NCBI GenBank assembly: GCA_037349105.1
Contig: JAYJMM010000009.1
Span: 3,203,001-3,267,000, forward strand
Direction: 5' to 3'
Length of the DNA: 64,000 nucleotides
Origin: Limnomonas spitsbergensis
Lineage: Eukaryota; Chlorophyta; Chlorophyceae; Chlamydomonadales
The notes beneath the pieces were generated by a model that saw nothing but the letters and a program-made list of their open reading frames with translations, made no database searches and had not been told where the DNA came from. The position numbers and the translations under genes were made by a program. This document shows, in pieces, positions 46,605 to 54,758 of the stretch (position 1 is the stretch's first letter; each line of letters begins with the position of its first letter).

Positions 46605-49600
46605 TGCTGCTACCCCTAATGTACCGCTTCTGCTGTACATAAGATTGTTGTTCTCAATTATCCTGCTGTTGCCGCTGCTGTTACTCACAAAAATGTATTG
46701 CCTGTTTCGGTTTTTGCTGGTGGTCTCCCTCCGGCTCGTTCAGCCTGGCACTTTCATAAAGGCTGTGGTTGGTTGCATCAGCTTTGTAACAATGACTGTA
46801 GAACCTGCCGCTATGATACTTCCCCTGTCAATACCGCATCTGCCCACTGAGGCTAAGACCTGTGATGCTACCTCAGGACAACGAGCCGCTGGCCGAGCGG
46901 CTCCCCAGCCAGCCGCACCCACCCAGCAGTGTCGCACTCATGCGCTCCGCTGCTACGCTGCTCCTGACCAGCCGCACGCGACACTTCTACGAGCCGCAGA
47001 TAGACGCCAACGGCTTCGTTGTGCAGCGCGCCGCCAGTGGCGCCGCCAACTTCACATACGTTGCCGCTGACGGCACCGTGGCTGTCGCCGCTGCGGGGGA
47101 TCCCAATTATTTTTCTGGCAATCCCAACTTTGCTCCCTTGGATCCCGACGCTGCCATTCGGCCCAACTCCGCTGCCAATCCCAACTCAGCCGCGGATCCT
47201 GACAATGCTGAGGACGATCCCGACGACCCTGTTCCACAGCCGCGAGCGGCGGTGACGGTAGAGGAGGAGAAGGATTCCGCACATGACGCCGTCGCCTCAT
47301 CCCTTCGCGCAACGATCGAGCGGATCACCGCGCTCGCGGCGACCTTGGCGCGCAGCCAGCGGGAAACCTCCGCCGCGCTCTCTCCGGAGCGTGACGATGA
47401 GTGGGAGGCGCAGCAGCTGCAGTACCTGCAGTACCTGCAGTCTGCCGGCGCTGGCGGTTCCGTAGCATCCCCCCGCACAGACAGCAGCAGGGGCCGGGAC
47501 CAGGTCCTAACACCCAGCCAGAAGGCAGAGGCAGCGAGCATTGGAGGAGGCCCCCACCAGGCGGAATCCAGAGTGTCTGCCCCCCTCGGAACGTCCGGGA
47601 GAGCATCGCCGATTCTAGGGATGGTACTACCGGCCGGCGGCGGCTCGGCTAGGGCAAGCCCCAGCAGGAGTTGGCAGCGGGAGAGCAGCGGTCTAGGTAG
47701 CTCCGAGGCGGGAGCGCCATACCCTGGGGTCCCCTTCCCCTCTGGGCCTGGCCCTGCACAGAGGGCCGGTCCTATGGATCCCGCTGGCGTGGCGCCGACA
47801 AGCCGCGCCGGTTTTAGCGGTTACTCGTCAGATGCTGAGTCAGCACGTCAATCAACGGCGGATGATGGCGTGGGCCAGGGAGTATGGGCTGAGGCTACGT
47901 CCCCCTTGAGCCGCCTGGAGCCGCCGCCGCTGCCGCCGCAGCAGCCGCAGCCAGGTAGGGCCTCGACTTCCGGACGGTCCGCTCAGGTGGGAGGCGTCCC
48001 TCTGCAACCGCAGCCGCCGCAGTATCGCCCCGCTGGTTCCAAGGAGGTGGAAGCCGGGGGGGGTGCAGGGGCGTTCGTGTTCCATCCTGTGCCGGGTTCC
48101 CCGCGGCACCAGCCTGACCAGAGACCCGTCGAGCCGGCAGAAGCGAGTCGGACTTTGGACGATCGATTGCAGGAGCAGCAGCAGTGGCTGCTGCAGCAGC
48201 GACGGCTGCGGCAGCTGGAGCAGCAGGAGCGGGAGCAAGAGCGGCAGCAGCTGCAGCGGGAGCTGGACCAGGAGCAGGAGAAGCTGCGACAGCTGCTGGA
48301 GATGCAGAGTGTGCAGGAGCAACAGCAGATGCAGTGGCAGGGGAGCGCTGCAGAGCTCGCGGTGGGCAACCTTGGAAGTCGAATCGAGGGGCCTGCTTTG
48401 GACAGCGGCTCCGCGCTGCCCGCTGGCAGCGAGTGGCCGTCAATGGAGGCGATGCCATCTCCACTCTCCTACGTCCCATTAAATTCGTACGGCGGCGACA
48501 GCGCGGCTGCCAGGCTTGTCGGGTGGCCTTCCGCCGCGTCCGGGCTTGTTACGCAAGCGTTGGAACCTGTGCCACCAGAAGCGTCCCCCGGCAGCACCTG
48601 GCCGGCGTCGTCGATGGGATCCGACGAGCCACTGCAGATGCTGCCTTCACCGCCGCTGCAGCACGACCATCGCCAGCGCCCTAAGACGGCGGCGCCGACG
48701 CCGGGATCGGCTTCCTCGTTCCGTCTGAGCGCCCGGCCCCGCAGGCCCTTATTCGTCATCGCTCCTCCGGAGCAGCAGCAGCAGCAGCCAGTTATGTTGG
48801 GGGGCGGAGGCTCCATGCCTTTGGGGATGACGATTTCTCCTGGCAGTCCCGCGGTAGCTGGGCTGCCGAGCGTCTTTGGGGCACGTGCAGGAGCCAGCCG
48901 GGCTGCATCTCCCAGGGTCGGGGCATTGGCGGCGGCGGTTGGGGGACCAACCAGACGGATCGCACCGGGCGGCGGCCAGGACGCCGGATCGTCAGACTGG
49001 CTGCGGCGCACCGCTGACATCTTGAAGCACCTCGCGACGGCCGGCGAGCACGTGCAGCAGTTCACACCGGGCGGGGGCGCGCGGCAGGTGGGATCCGCCA
49101 GGCCGGGCGCCGCCGGCGCGGCGCGGGCCGCACGCCCCGCCACAGCCGGCGGAGGTGGCGGAGGTAGTGGTGGGGGTGGAGTCGTTGCGGGGCTGTTCGC
49201 GCTGGTGCCTAGTGGCGCGCCCGCCGCGCAGAACCGCAACACTGGATCTTTCTCCGCCGCAACCTCGCCGCTCTCTTCGGCGGCGGCAGGGCTCGGAGGC
49301 AAGGCTCGAGAGGTGCGATTTAGGCACATGATGGATCTGAACCGGGCACAGTCGGTTCCCGATCTAGATCCACAGGCTGGATCCCCTGGATCTGCCGGAT
49401 CTCCAGCTTCTCCGGGAAGCAGAAAGGCCGCAACCACAGCGCCGTCGTCCGGAAGGCCAAACTCATTGCGGGTGACTGTGCAGGAAGTCAAGGTATCCTC
49501 GCCGCTTGCCTCGCCTCCTCTATCGGTCGGACTACGCATGAAAATCGGGGCCGGCGGCATTGGCGGTCCTGTCGATCGGGGAGGCATGACGTACGGTAAC

Positions 49601-49678
49601 GGCTTGTTGACTTCGCCGAAACGACAAGCATCGTCCGTGACAGCGGGCACGCCGAGTCGGATGGGCCGTGACGTTTGA
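39449..49678 (+). CDS. Gene B: IQ-motif protein, paralogue of gene A, 1333 aa
   Basis: Proposed join: 39449-39853, 41888-42016, 43386-43480, 44205-44508, 45835-46101, 46877-49678. All introns are GT...AG and the phases fit (0,0,2,0,0). Residues 1-135 match gene A exons 1+2. Residues 136-178 hold GFDNRV. A consensus IQ motif (IQTAFRAFRDR, 177-187) is split by the second intron exactly as in gene A. Residues 211-400 are Ser/Ala/Gly-rich with TRKTHFAYGRED near 377-388. Residues 401-1333 (last exon) are disordered, with a Gln/Glu/Leu coiled coil near 825-890. There is no transmembrane or signal segment. The start has a strong context (GCGCGATGG). Function unknown; a calmodulin-binding scaffold is an inference from the IQ motif and low-complexity tail. 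The partner gene A is divergently transcribed. Confidence 0.78.
39854..41887. other. Gene B intron 1: GCATG-rich arrays and a family 2 repeat
   Basis: 39890-40665 is a 10/30-bp array (GTGCATGGCA units; the 30-bp unit ends TAGACACGTCGTA). 41230-41665 is a second array of TCCATGCACC and CAGGTACATCCATGC units. Between them, 40845-40940 is a dispersed repeat family 2 fragment (CCGAGCAGCAGGGTGCTTCC). Open frames up to 266 codons here are repeat-derived. The GCATG-rich composition matches the 12-bp array in intron 1 of gene A. Confidence 0.85.
41888..42016 (+). CDS. Gene B exon 3 (numbered after gene A)
   Basis: 43 codons, acceptor GTTTTTCAG, donor CAG|GTGATT, phase 0 at both ends. Contains AEGLHRQQDAADLAA, then GRAFLLNGFDNRVTAAQTIQ; the exon ends with the first two residues of the IQ motif. 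Close match to gene A exon 3. Confidence 0.86.
42017..43385. other. Gene B intron 2: GTAGCTGAA repeat, zinc-finger-like ORF, exon 4 acceptor copies
   Basis: 42050-42240 is an irregular repeat of GTAGCTGAA(A/T)TG. 42209-42511 is a separate minus-strand frame. From about 42920 to the acceptor, copies of the exon 4 acceptor edge occur with TTGCTG-rich tracts: CTGCTGCAG|TCCACCCTCCG near 42990, GTTGCTGCAG|TCTTCC near 43110, CGCTTCAG|TCTTCAT near 43190 and TTGCTGCAG|TCCGTCTTACG near 43260. The genuine site is GTTGCTGCAG|ACCGCCTTCCG at 43385. Confidence 0.7.
42209..42511 (-). pseudogene. Zinc-finger-like ORF, possible transposase remnant (BED-type)
   Basis: A 100-codon frame antisense within gene B intron 2. 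It contains C-F-L-C, then FKGTATASHF and an H-x6-H pair, with the spacing of a BED/C2H2-type finger as found near the N-terminus of hAT transposases. The remainder is not recognised. It is short and isolated; it could be chance or a transposon relic. Confidence 0.3.
43386..43480 (+). CDS. Gene B exon 4 (second half of the IQ motif)
   Basis: 31 codons plus two bases, acceptor GTTGCTGCAG, donor GCCAA|GTAAGT (phase 2). It begins TAFRAFRDRC, so that with the preceding IQ it forms a full IQxxxRxxxxR motif. Equivalent to gene A exon 4 in position and phase. The plus-strand upstream acceptor copies support that this edge is the source of the local repeat. Confidence 0.86.
43481..44204. other. Gene B intron 3
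   Basis: No gene seen. 43640-43740 carries degenerate CCCTAAACCCTxAxCCC telomere-like repeats (C-rich on the sense strand). 43870-44080 has short duplicated words (GTCAGCGCCAA) and open frames on both strands without recognisable features. Confidence 0.5.
44205..44508 (+). CDS. Gene B exon 5, Ser/Ala-rich
   Basis: One base completing a Lys codon, then 101 codons, acceptor CCACACCTTCAG, donor GGG|GTGAGT, phase 0. Starts YLEGVTRSKSTSARLGSS, with PPAGDDPVEEELPP in the middle and FRPNQFLQSKAQT near the end. It has the same acceptor phase and first bases as gene A exon 5 but unrelated content. A longer minus-strand frame over the same bases is a shadow. Confidence 0.76.
44705..44815 (+). repeat. 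Dispersed repeat family 1, well-preserved copy
   Basis: Order: ACATCACATTTCATGCATGG, ACATGTGCCCGTTAACCGG, TGCAGGCACTTGATAC, GAAAACCAGCGACCCC. Best matches are at 51345-51460 and the minus strand of 28400-28530. No coding capacity. Confidence 0.7.
45154..45527. mobile_element. Foldback element, 374 bp, with long inverted arms
   Basis: The terminal 26 bases (GTGACTCTGCTACATGTCAG...) are inverted at 45502-45527 with one mismatch. A second inverted pair (GGTTTGGTCCCAATCAGG at 45236 and its complement ending near 45432) lies inside. The arms carry dispersed repeat family 2 words. No transposase frame is present. Confidence 0.72.
45835..46101 (+). CDS. Gene B exon 6
   Basis: 89 codons, acceptor CCCGCCCAG, donor GAG|GTTCGT, phase 0 at both ends. 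Starts GEPGEADAEPSITPRQF and includes REASRRGAVGWSPDS, then TRKTHFAYGREDSYGWSKEG. Its last 20-25 bases and donor are repeated three more times downstream, in frame, see 46085-46300. Confidence 0.77.
46085..46300 (+). repeat. 63-bp array of the gene B exon 6 donor edge, four copies in frame
   Basis: CGTCCACCACAGGAGAGGTT occurs at 46085, 46148, 46211 and 46274, each followed by CGTGAGGGCTC or a variant. The first three units are separated by TTTAGGGTTTAGGGTT facing CCCTAAA, an inverted telomere-like hairpin. The 63-bp spacing keeps the exon frame open to 46344, so each copy is a usable phase-0 donor and read-through would add 21-residue repeats (STTGEVREGSSLGFRV). Confidence 0.85.
46420..46690. 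repeat. CTG/TTG trinucleotide tract, gene B intron 5
   Basis: Mostly GCTGCTGCTG, with an uninterrupted run of about 20 CTG units near 46543-46600. Poly-Leu and poly-Ala frames are artefacts. Downstream to 46876 the intron is ordinary sequence ending in acceptor GCTACCTCAG. Confidence 0.9.
46877..49678 (+). CDS. Gene B exon 7 (last), 933 codons, disordered with Gln-rich coiled coil
   Basis: Acceptor GATGCTACCTCAG, phase 0, running to TGA at 49676-49678. It starts DNEPLAERLPSQPHPPSS. A region with HFYEPQIDANGFVVQ and FTYVAADGTV may be ordered, then Asp/Asn/Pro repeats (NSAANPNSAADPD). The bulk is Pro/Ser/Gly/Ala-rich. Bases 48150-48345 encode a Gln/Glu/Leu/Arg coiled coil (LQEQQQWLLQQRRLRQLEQQ). 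Poly-Gln follows near 48768 and a Gly run near 49150-49180. The very long uninterrupted frame in GC-rich sequence produces long antisense frames (up to 452 codons), which I do not accept. Confidence 0.8.
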   Translation, partial: DNEPLAERLPSQPHPPSSVALMRSAATLLLTSRTRHFYEPQIDANGFVVQRAASGAANFTYVAADGTVAVAAAGDPNYFSGNPNFAPLDPDAAIRPNSAANPNSAADPDNAEDDPDDPVPQPRAAVTVEEEKDSAHDAVASSLRATIERITALAATLARSQRETSAALSPERDDEWEAQQLQYLQYLQSAGAGGSVASPRTDSSRGRDQVLTPSQKAEAASIGGGPHQAESRVSAPLGTSGRASPILGMVLPAGGGSARASPSRSWQRESSGLGSSEAGAPYPGVPFPSGPGPAQRAGPMDPAGVAPTSRAGFSGYSSDAESARQSTADDGVGQGVWAEATSPLSRLEPPPLPPQQPQPGRASTSGRSAQVGGVPLQPQPPQYRPAGSKEVEAGGGAGAFVFHPVPGSPRHQPDQRPVEPAEASRTLDDRLQEQQQWLLQQRRLRQLEQQEREQERQQLQRELDQEQEKLRQLLEMQSVQEQQQMQWQGSAAELAVGNLGSRIEGPALDSGSALPAGSEWPSMEAMPSPLSYVPLNSYGGDSAAARLVGWPSAASGLVTQALEPVPPEASPGSTWPASSMGSDEPLQMLPSPPLQHDHRQRPKTAAPTPGSASSFRLSARPRRPLFVIAPPEQQQQQPVMLGGGGSMPLGMTISPGSPAVAGLPSVFGARAGASRAASPRVGALAAAVGGPTRRIAPGGGQDAGSSDWLRRTADILKHLATAGEHVQQFTPGGGARQVGSARPGAAGAARAARPATAGGGGGGSGGGGVVAGLFALVPSGAPAAQNRNTGSFSAATSPLSSAAAGLGGKAREVRFRHMMDLNRAQSVPDLDPQAGSPGSAGSPASPGSRKAATTAPSSGRPNSLRVTVQEVKVSSPLASPPLSVGLRMKIGAGGIGGPVDRGGMTYGNGLLTSPKRQASSVTAGTPSRMGRDV

Positions 49679-50847
49679 TATCGAGATTTAATATTGTTAT
49701 CATCTTTGAATTCTGAGCGCTGCACTAAGCGCCTTGGGCGCGTAATGACGGAGGCCCAAAATCCGGGAGGGACGGAGGGCATCCGGGAGGGCATCGAACT
49801 GCTGGACAAGCACGTTATTTCGGCCAAGGCTATTTTAATTTGGATTCGTCTCTATAACGAGGGATCCGACAGTCTGACACCTGCCGTGTTGGACGAAGCA
49901 GCCTTCGTTTAAATGCGATGCTACTTCTTTATTCTGCGCGCATGCATGCCATGGTGCCCTTACTGTGATTTCGGATTCACCCTTCCTTTACATCATGCGA
50001 GCCTATCCACACTTTATGGCTCTATATAATTGTTTGGGGGGGCGGGTTGAAGGCTATGTCAAGTAGAATTTCCTTATATTCACGAGGTTTGGAAAGCTAT
50101 CACAGACCTTCACATTTTGTATCATGCCCCTGTGTGCATTCATAGCGTGGGTTGCTTAAAGTTTAGTATGGTATTTTCAGTATTTTTGCCTTGGTGGGTG
50201 CAAATATCTCTTATTCGTAATGACCTACCGGTATAGGTGGGTTAACGGGATGCCCCTCAATAGTGAACTAGTATGGAACTTGTTCTCAAATATGACAGAA
50301 GTATGAATTTGAGATATGGGTTTTACGGGATGCCCCTCAATATTGATCAAGTATAGAACTGGTTCTCAAGGGGACTTCAGTATGAATTCGAGATTTGTTA
50401 CTTCTCTGCTTCATGATTTACTCCGCATTAGAAATTTCTGCTGCTTGGCAACCGTCTCTCAGAAGCAAGAACTAGGAATTCCTTTGACTCAAATTGTTGG
50501 CGGGCCTCTATTTTTACGGTACTGGAGCCGCGTCTCGGTACTGAACAACTGAAGATGTCGCTTTGATTCTTCTCCTGTGAAGAATTTGCAGGTCGAGCCA
50601 GGCGGTTGAAAGTGAATGACGGCAACGTAACAACATTATGGCCGTTTTGAACTCCTAAATGACACACAATTCCCTTTTAACGAGTAGCGCCCAACAAGCT
50701 GATCCCTTTCATAAGGAATCAGTCCTTCAAAGGACTCTACTCATATACCGATAAAATGATCCTGATCTTAATCTACTTAATCGGTAAATTCCAAGTTGGC
50801 CTATCTCTACCATAGGCTACCGTATCTGTTTCAGTCTATCGGAGCAT
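49679..50847. other. Downstream of gene B, probable 3' UTR and spacer
   Basis: A 73-codon plus frame at 49694-49912 directly after the stop has ordinary composition (ends LTPAVLDEAAFV) but no recognisable domain; it is probably 3' UTR. A 75-80 bp direct repeat (GGGATGCCCCTCAATA) occurs twice at about 50240-50395. Nothing else is recognised. Confidence 0.4.
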
Positions 50848-50950
50848 AACTCTTCATGCATGGGAGAAGTGCCCGTAACCGTTTAAATCACAGGTAAACT
50901 AGGGCAATGAACGCAAAACAGTGCCCCCCCAGGGCTGATGTGATCTTTTT
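50848..50950 (+). repeat. Dispersed repeat family 1, degenerate copy
   Basis: CTTCATGCATGGGAGAAGTG, CCCGTAACCG and AAAACAGTGCCCCCCC follow the family order. It abuts the truncated gene B copy. Confidence 0.55.
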
Positions 50951-50952
50951 TT

Positions 50953-51311
50953 AGGGCCTCGACTTCCTCTCGGGGTCCGCTCAGGTGGGAGGCGTCCCTA
51001 TGCAACCGCAGCCGCCGCAGTATCGCCCCGCTGGTTCCAAGGAGGTGGAAGACGGGGGGGGTGCAGGGGCGTTCGTGTTCCATCCTGTGCCGGGTTCCCT
51101 GCGGCACCAGCCTGACCAGAGACCCGTCGAGCCGGCAGAAGCGAGTCGGACTTTGGACGATCGATTGCAGGAGCAGCAGCAGTGGCTGCTGCAGCAGCGA
51201 CGGCTGCGGCAGCTGGAGCAGCAGGAGCGGGAGCGGCAGTAGCTGCAGCGGGAGCTGGACCAGGAGCAGGAGAAGCTGCGACAGCTGCTGGAGATGCAGA
51301 GTGTGCAGGAG
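50953..51311 (+). pseudogene. Truncated duplicate of gene B exon 7
   Basis: 359 bases that match 47957-48319 at roughly 95% or better. Differences include a changed block just after the start (CTTCCTCTCGGGG for CTTCCGGACGG), a 6-base deletion in the Gln-rich segment and a CAG to TAG change at about 51239, so it is not translatable through. The left junction reads TTTTTTAGGG, and the right junction runs directly into TTTAGGG repeats. Confidence 0.9.
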
Positions 51312-51350
51312 TTTAGGGATTAGGGTTTAGGGTTTAGGGTTTAGGGTTTA
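51312..51350 (+). repeat. Interstitial telomeric tract (TTTAGGG)n
   Basis: Five or six TTTAGGG-type heptamers, one as TTAGGGA. It sits exactly at the break of the duplicated gene B fragment and just before a dispersed repeat family 1 copy. Confidence 0.9.
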
Positions 51351-51460
51351 GCAGAGCATCACGTTTGATGCATGAAACATGTGTCCGCAAACCGGCACGG
51401 GCACTGAAATGAACTAAGACAGCGAGCGAAGAAACAGTGACCCCTCTGGACAAGCAACCA
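51345..51460 (+). repeat. Dispersed repeat family 1, good copy
   Basis: GCATCACGTTTGATGCATGA, CATGTGTCCGCAAACCGGC, GGGCACTGAAATG, GAAACAGTGACCCCTC in the family order. Confidence 0.65.
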
Positions 51461-53040
51461 ACACACAACCACATCCGTGGCGTGGGAATGAGCCCCATGG
51501 TGCTGAAGATAAGCCCCAATCACAAAACATGACGTCGGTGCAAAGGAGTTGAGTTGAACACGGCCTACGAAATCGGGAAGGCATGTTATAAGAGAGTGCT
51601 TAAGTGTAATGTGTGAAAATGCTGAAATAAATCAGAGCAATGAGGAAGTGGACTCGGCAAGTAAATCAATGACGTTACGTTACACCTCTGGGCCCTGCTC
51701 AAAAGGCTCGGCCGCGTGGGTGCCTAACTAATATGGGCAGAAAAAAGGAATAGGGGGAAATAAAGTGAAGGGACAGACAAAAGGCTGGAAAAGATAGGTA
51801 GGCCAAGGATAGGGAAGGGAGACCACATAAATAAACCAGAGCACAAGAGGGGTGAAAACAAAAGAGTGGAAGCGCAGCCCTATGTTGCTGTTAGAGTTTG
51901 ATTGTCAAACATTACGACAAAGAGTTTCTATTTCCTTTCCATACAAAACTCTTACCGTGATACTGTGTAGATGAGGCCTCGGCCCATGCCGCACGTCTCC
52001 TTGACCCTGACATCCATGCCGGGCGTGTTTTCCAATTATTTCTTCGAACGTGCGTGAACGACGTACGGCAGTGTTCGCGTTGCACGCCCGTGGGGGGTCT
52101 TTTACGTCAGCCGGCAGTTGGCACGCACGGCGAGTTAATGGAGATGCACCCCGCGAGGGAGCGACCTAAATTTCCGAACTTGTTTGATATCTATGTTTGT
52201 CTTGTTGTTGCGCCCCTGCTAACTGCTCACTCTTTCATGTGGCGGCACAAAAGTCAAGTCGGTGGAGTTGCGGCCATAAAGGGGCCCGATCTGCCCTCAT
52301 GTTTATTGGAGTGGAGCTCCCGCAGGAGCGCCACCTTGCTCGTTTGTATATTTTTCTTGTCACTTCGGTGCAGTGTCGTGTGTCTGTTGGGACCTGACCT
52401 TTATTTTTGTACTGTGGTAGCCTAGCAGTGTTGCCAGACAGACTAGTCCTGTCCTGCCTTGCTCCCGCAGGGGCCGGAATAACCAGAGAGAAAAAACGGT
52501 ACGAATCCAGGTGGTCTGTAAGGTGGTAAAAGGCACCTGAGATTGTCCGGGGTCCAGTGTTCCACCCCGGAAGGACCCTCGCAATTTTCTGGGGTTAAAA
52601 AGAAATGTGCTGTAAAATGTGCGCGGCTTTTATCTCTGAAACGCAGTTATACACAAACGCTCACGTATCGACGTTTTTCGCCTTTCTTTGCTTAAAGTGT
52701 TGTGATTTCCTCGTAATTTTGCACATTTCTTAAGCTGAATGCGGGTTGTCGTTCTTACCTAGGGGGTCTTACGAACGTTGCTTAATTTTGTAGTGTTATA
52801 AATTACAATGAAGACCTGTGCATACGCTGTCCGCCTTTCCGTTGGACTTACATCAGAGCCTCGATCTCCAAGGGGAGCTAATAGACAGCAGTATGGAAAC
52901 GAAAAGACGCATGCGTGGATGCGCTAATGATCCTGACGTGCATTATACATCAGACGCGGATGTGCGTGTCTGTTCAAGCGTAGCATAATCATAAATAACG
53001 AGCCCTTAGTTTGCACACATCCTCGATCTTCAAAGAGCCT
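51461..53040. other. Convergent intergenic region, no gene seen
   Basis: A single relative of the 60-bp unit found at 53053 occurs at 51665-51720 (ACGTTACACCTCTGGGCCC). A 123-codon plus frame (52054-52425) has no recognisable domain. Otherwise nothing. Confidence 0.4.
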
Positions 53041-53052
53041 AACGTAACGGTA

Positions 53053-53250
53053 TGCATGCAACATGTCAATAACGTTACACATCTGGGCCCAAAGCTCGCT
53101 CAGCCGCGTGGGCGCATGCAACATGTCAATAACGTTACACATCTGGGCCCAAAGCTCGCTCAGCCGCGTGGGCGCATGCAACATGTCAATAACGTTACAC
53201 ATCTGGGCCCAAAGCTCGCTCGGCCGCGTGGGCGCATGCAACATGTAGGG
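53053..53250. repeat. 60-bp tandem repeat, three full units
   Basis: GCATGCAACATGTCAATAAC then GTTACACATCTGGGCCC and AAAGCTCGCTCAGCCGCG, with exact 60-bp spacing (53053, 53113, 53173, partial 53233). Units differ by one base, so the expansion is recent. The period keeps several short frames open. Confidence 0.95.
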
Positions 53251-54130
53251 ACTGAGATCTAGCGTTTTGCCAATCCTTAACTTTTATTGGTACCGTGTTT
53301 TCTATTCTTCCCTTACCCATTTCGTTTCCCCTTCCCATCTGAACAGTTGAGAGACCAAGCGGCTGAGTCTTTTGGGGCAATTTCCACGCTCCCAGCTGGA
53401 GGTGTAACATCATTCGCATACAAAATTGTTACACAAGTCATGCACAAAGTCGGAAGCATCACACTTTCCAGTGTTAAAAAAACATGAAATGTCGTGTACA
53501 GAAGAATGACACTCATAGGCTTCAGTGCCTGCAGACAGTCTCAACTGCCATATTCAAATGAAAAAGCATTTCATGTGCCCATGAACAAGAACCCTAAACC
53601 ATAACATGCCATATGCAAGCCAGAGCACTCGGAAAACCCCGCGGTGGGGAACCCCTCAGAAAACCTAACAGCCATGTAACAAAAGCAAGTGACGGTAGTA
53701 TTTCTGTCGCCCAAGAAGACCAAGACACTCGTTCTCTCGCGTGCCAAATAAGAAACCTCACAATCTCTGGTCCCTCCGACATTCCTTACCCTCACACGGA
53801 CCAGCTTTCTGTGGTGCCCTAAGATGACATTTACAACCAAATTAAAATAATCCATGAAGGCACTCAAGGCAGCTAAACATTTGTTTCCGATGGACCAAGA
53901 AACATAACCCAAACCTATCATTTTAAAATGGTCAGGGATAGGGTGCAATGTATTTACTTTTCAAATCGTCAAGGATGCCGTGAATTTGTGATGCGCTCCC
54001 GAAGTCCAGCTTAGCATCAGGCCAATGTAAGGTGCCCGCAAACCGGCGAGTCACTGAAATGATTATACCAAAACTGATTCAACCAGTGCCCCCCCCTCTT
54101 GCTTGGCTTCATCCCAACGCCCCCCCCCTC
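53251..54130. other. Spacer, with a degenerate family 1 copy at its end
   Basis: No gene seen; a 125-codon minus frame (53571-53948) of ordinary composition lacks any recognisable domain. A degenerate dispersed repeat family 1 copy lies at about 54000-54100 (GGTGCCCGCAAACCGG, ACCAGTGCCCCCCC). Confidence 0.4.
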
Positions 54131-54420
54131 TTGGAGAACACAACATGCAAATGTAAAATATAACCCCAGTAATGCCCACCCAGGGCAAGAACTCGGTGCC
54201 AAGCATTGGAGAACACAACATGCAAATGTTAAAATATAACCCCAGTAATGCCCACCCAGGGCAAGAACTCGGTGCCAAGCATTGGAGAACACAAAATGCA
54301 AATGTTAAAATGTAACCCCAGTAATGCCCACCCAGGGCAAGAACTCGGTGCCAAGCATTGGAGAACACAACATGCAAATGTTAAAATGTAACCCCAGTAA
54401 TGTCCACTCGGGGCGAGAAC
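54130..54420. repeat. 76-bp tandem repeat, four units
   Basis: GGAGAACACAACATGCAAAT, then AACCCCAGTAATGCCCACCC and GAACTCGGTGCCAAGCAT. Spacing is 75-76 bp (54133, 54208, 54284, 54360). Confidence 0.93.
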
Positions 54421-54742
54421 TCAGTCCCCAGCTTCTTAAAGGCTGTTCACAACTGCCAACTCCCCCAGGTGCTGCTTAAAAGCCTAGAACAAGGAATGCG
54501 GCAGCAGGCACCCTCTTCCGGCTGTTCTACGCCCCTTGTGGGACAGGGTCCCCTTCATGCTTAGATCAGCAACTCCATGGCTTTCACACAGTATTTATTC
54601 ATGACACTTTATACAGCTACCAGTCAGCTACTAGTCAGCTACTAGTCAGTTGGGCCTGGTGCACTTGGCCCTGCTGCTTGACCTCTGGCCTCTCCATAGT
54701 TCACTACTACCACCTACAGTACCTTCCCTCAGCTTCTCTTAC

Positions 54743-54758
54743 TCACGAGTCACATTGG
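54743..54758 (-). CDS. Gene C exon vi (candidate terminal exon)
   Basis: Acceptor GTGTTGCAG followed by C-CAA-TGT-GAC-TCG-TGA would complete the phase-2 codon and end translation after four further residues. An AATAAA-like hexamer lies downstream near 54592-54600 on the same strand. The 23-bp array immediately upstream repeats the acceptor GTTGCAG. Very short; only RNA evidence could decide. Confidence 0.25.

Noticed and set aside
48469..49827. A 452-codon minus-strand frame
   Set aside because: Shadow of the GC-rich last exon of gene B, whose plus frame is longer, continues a phased exon chain and contains a coiled coil.
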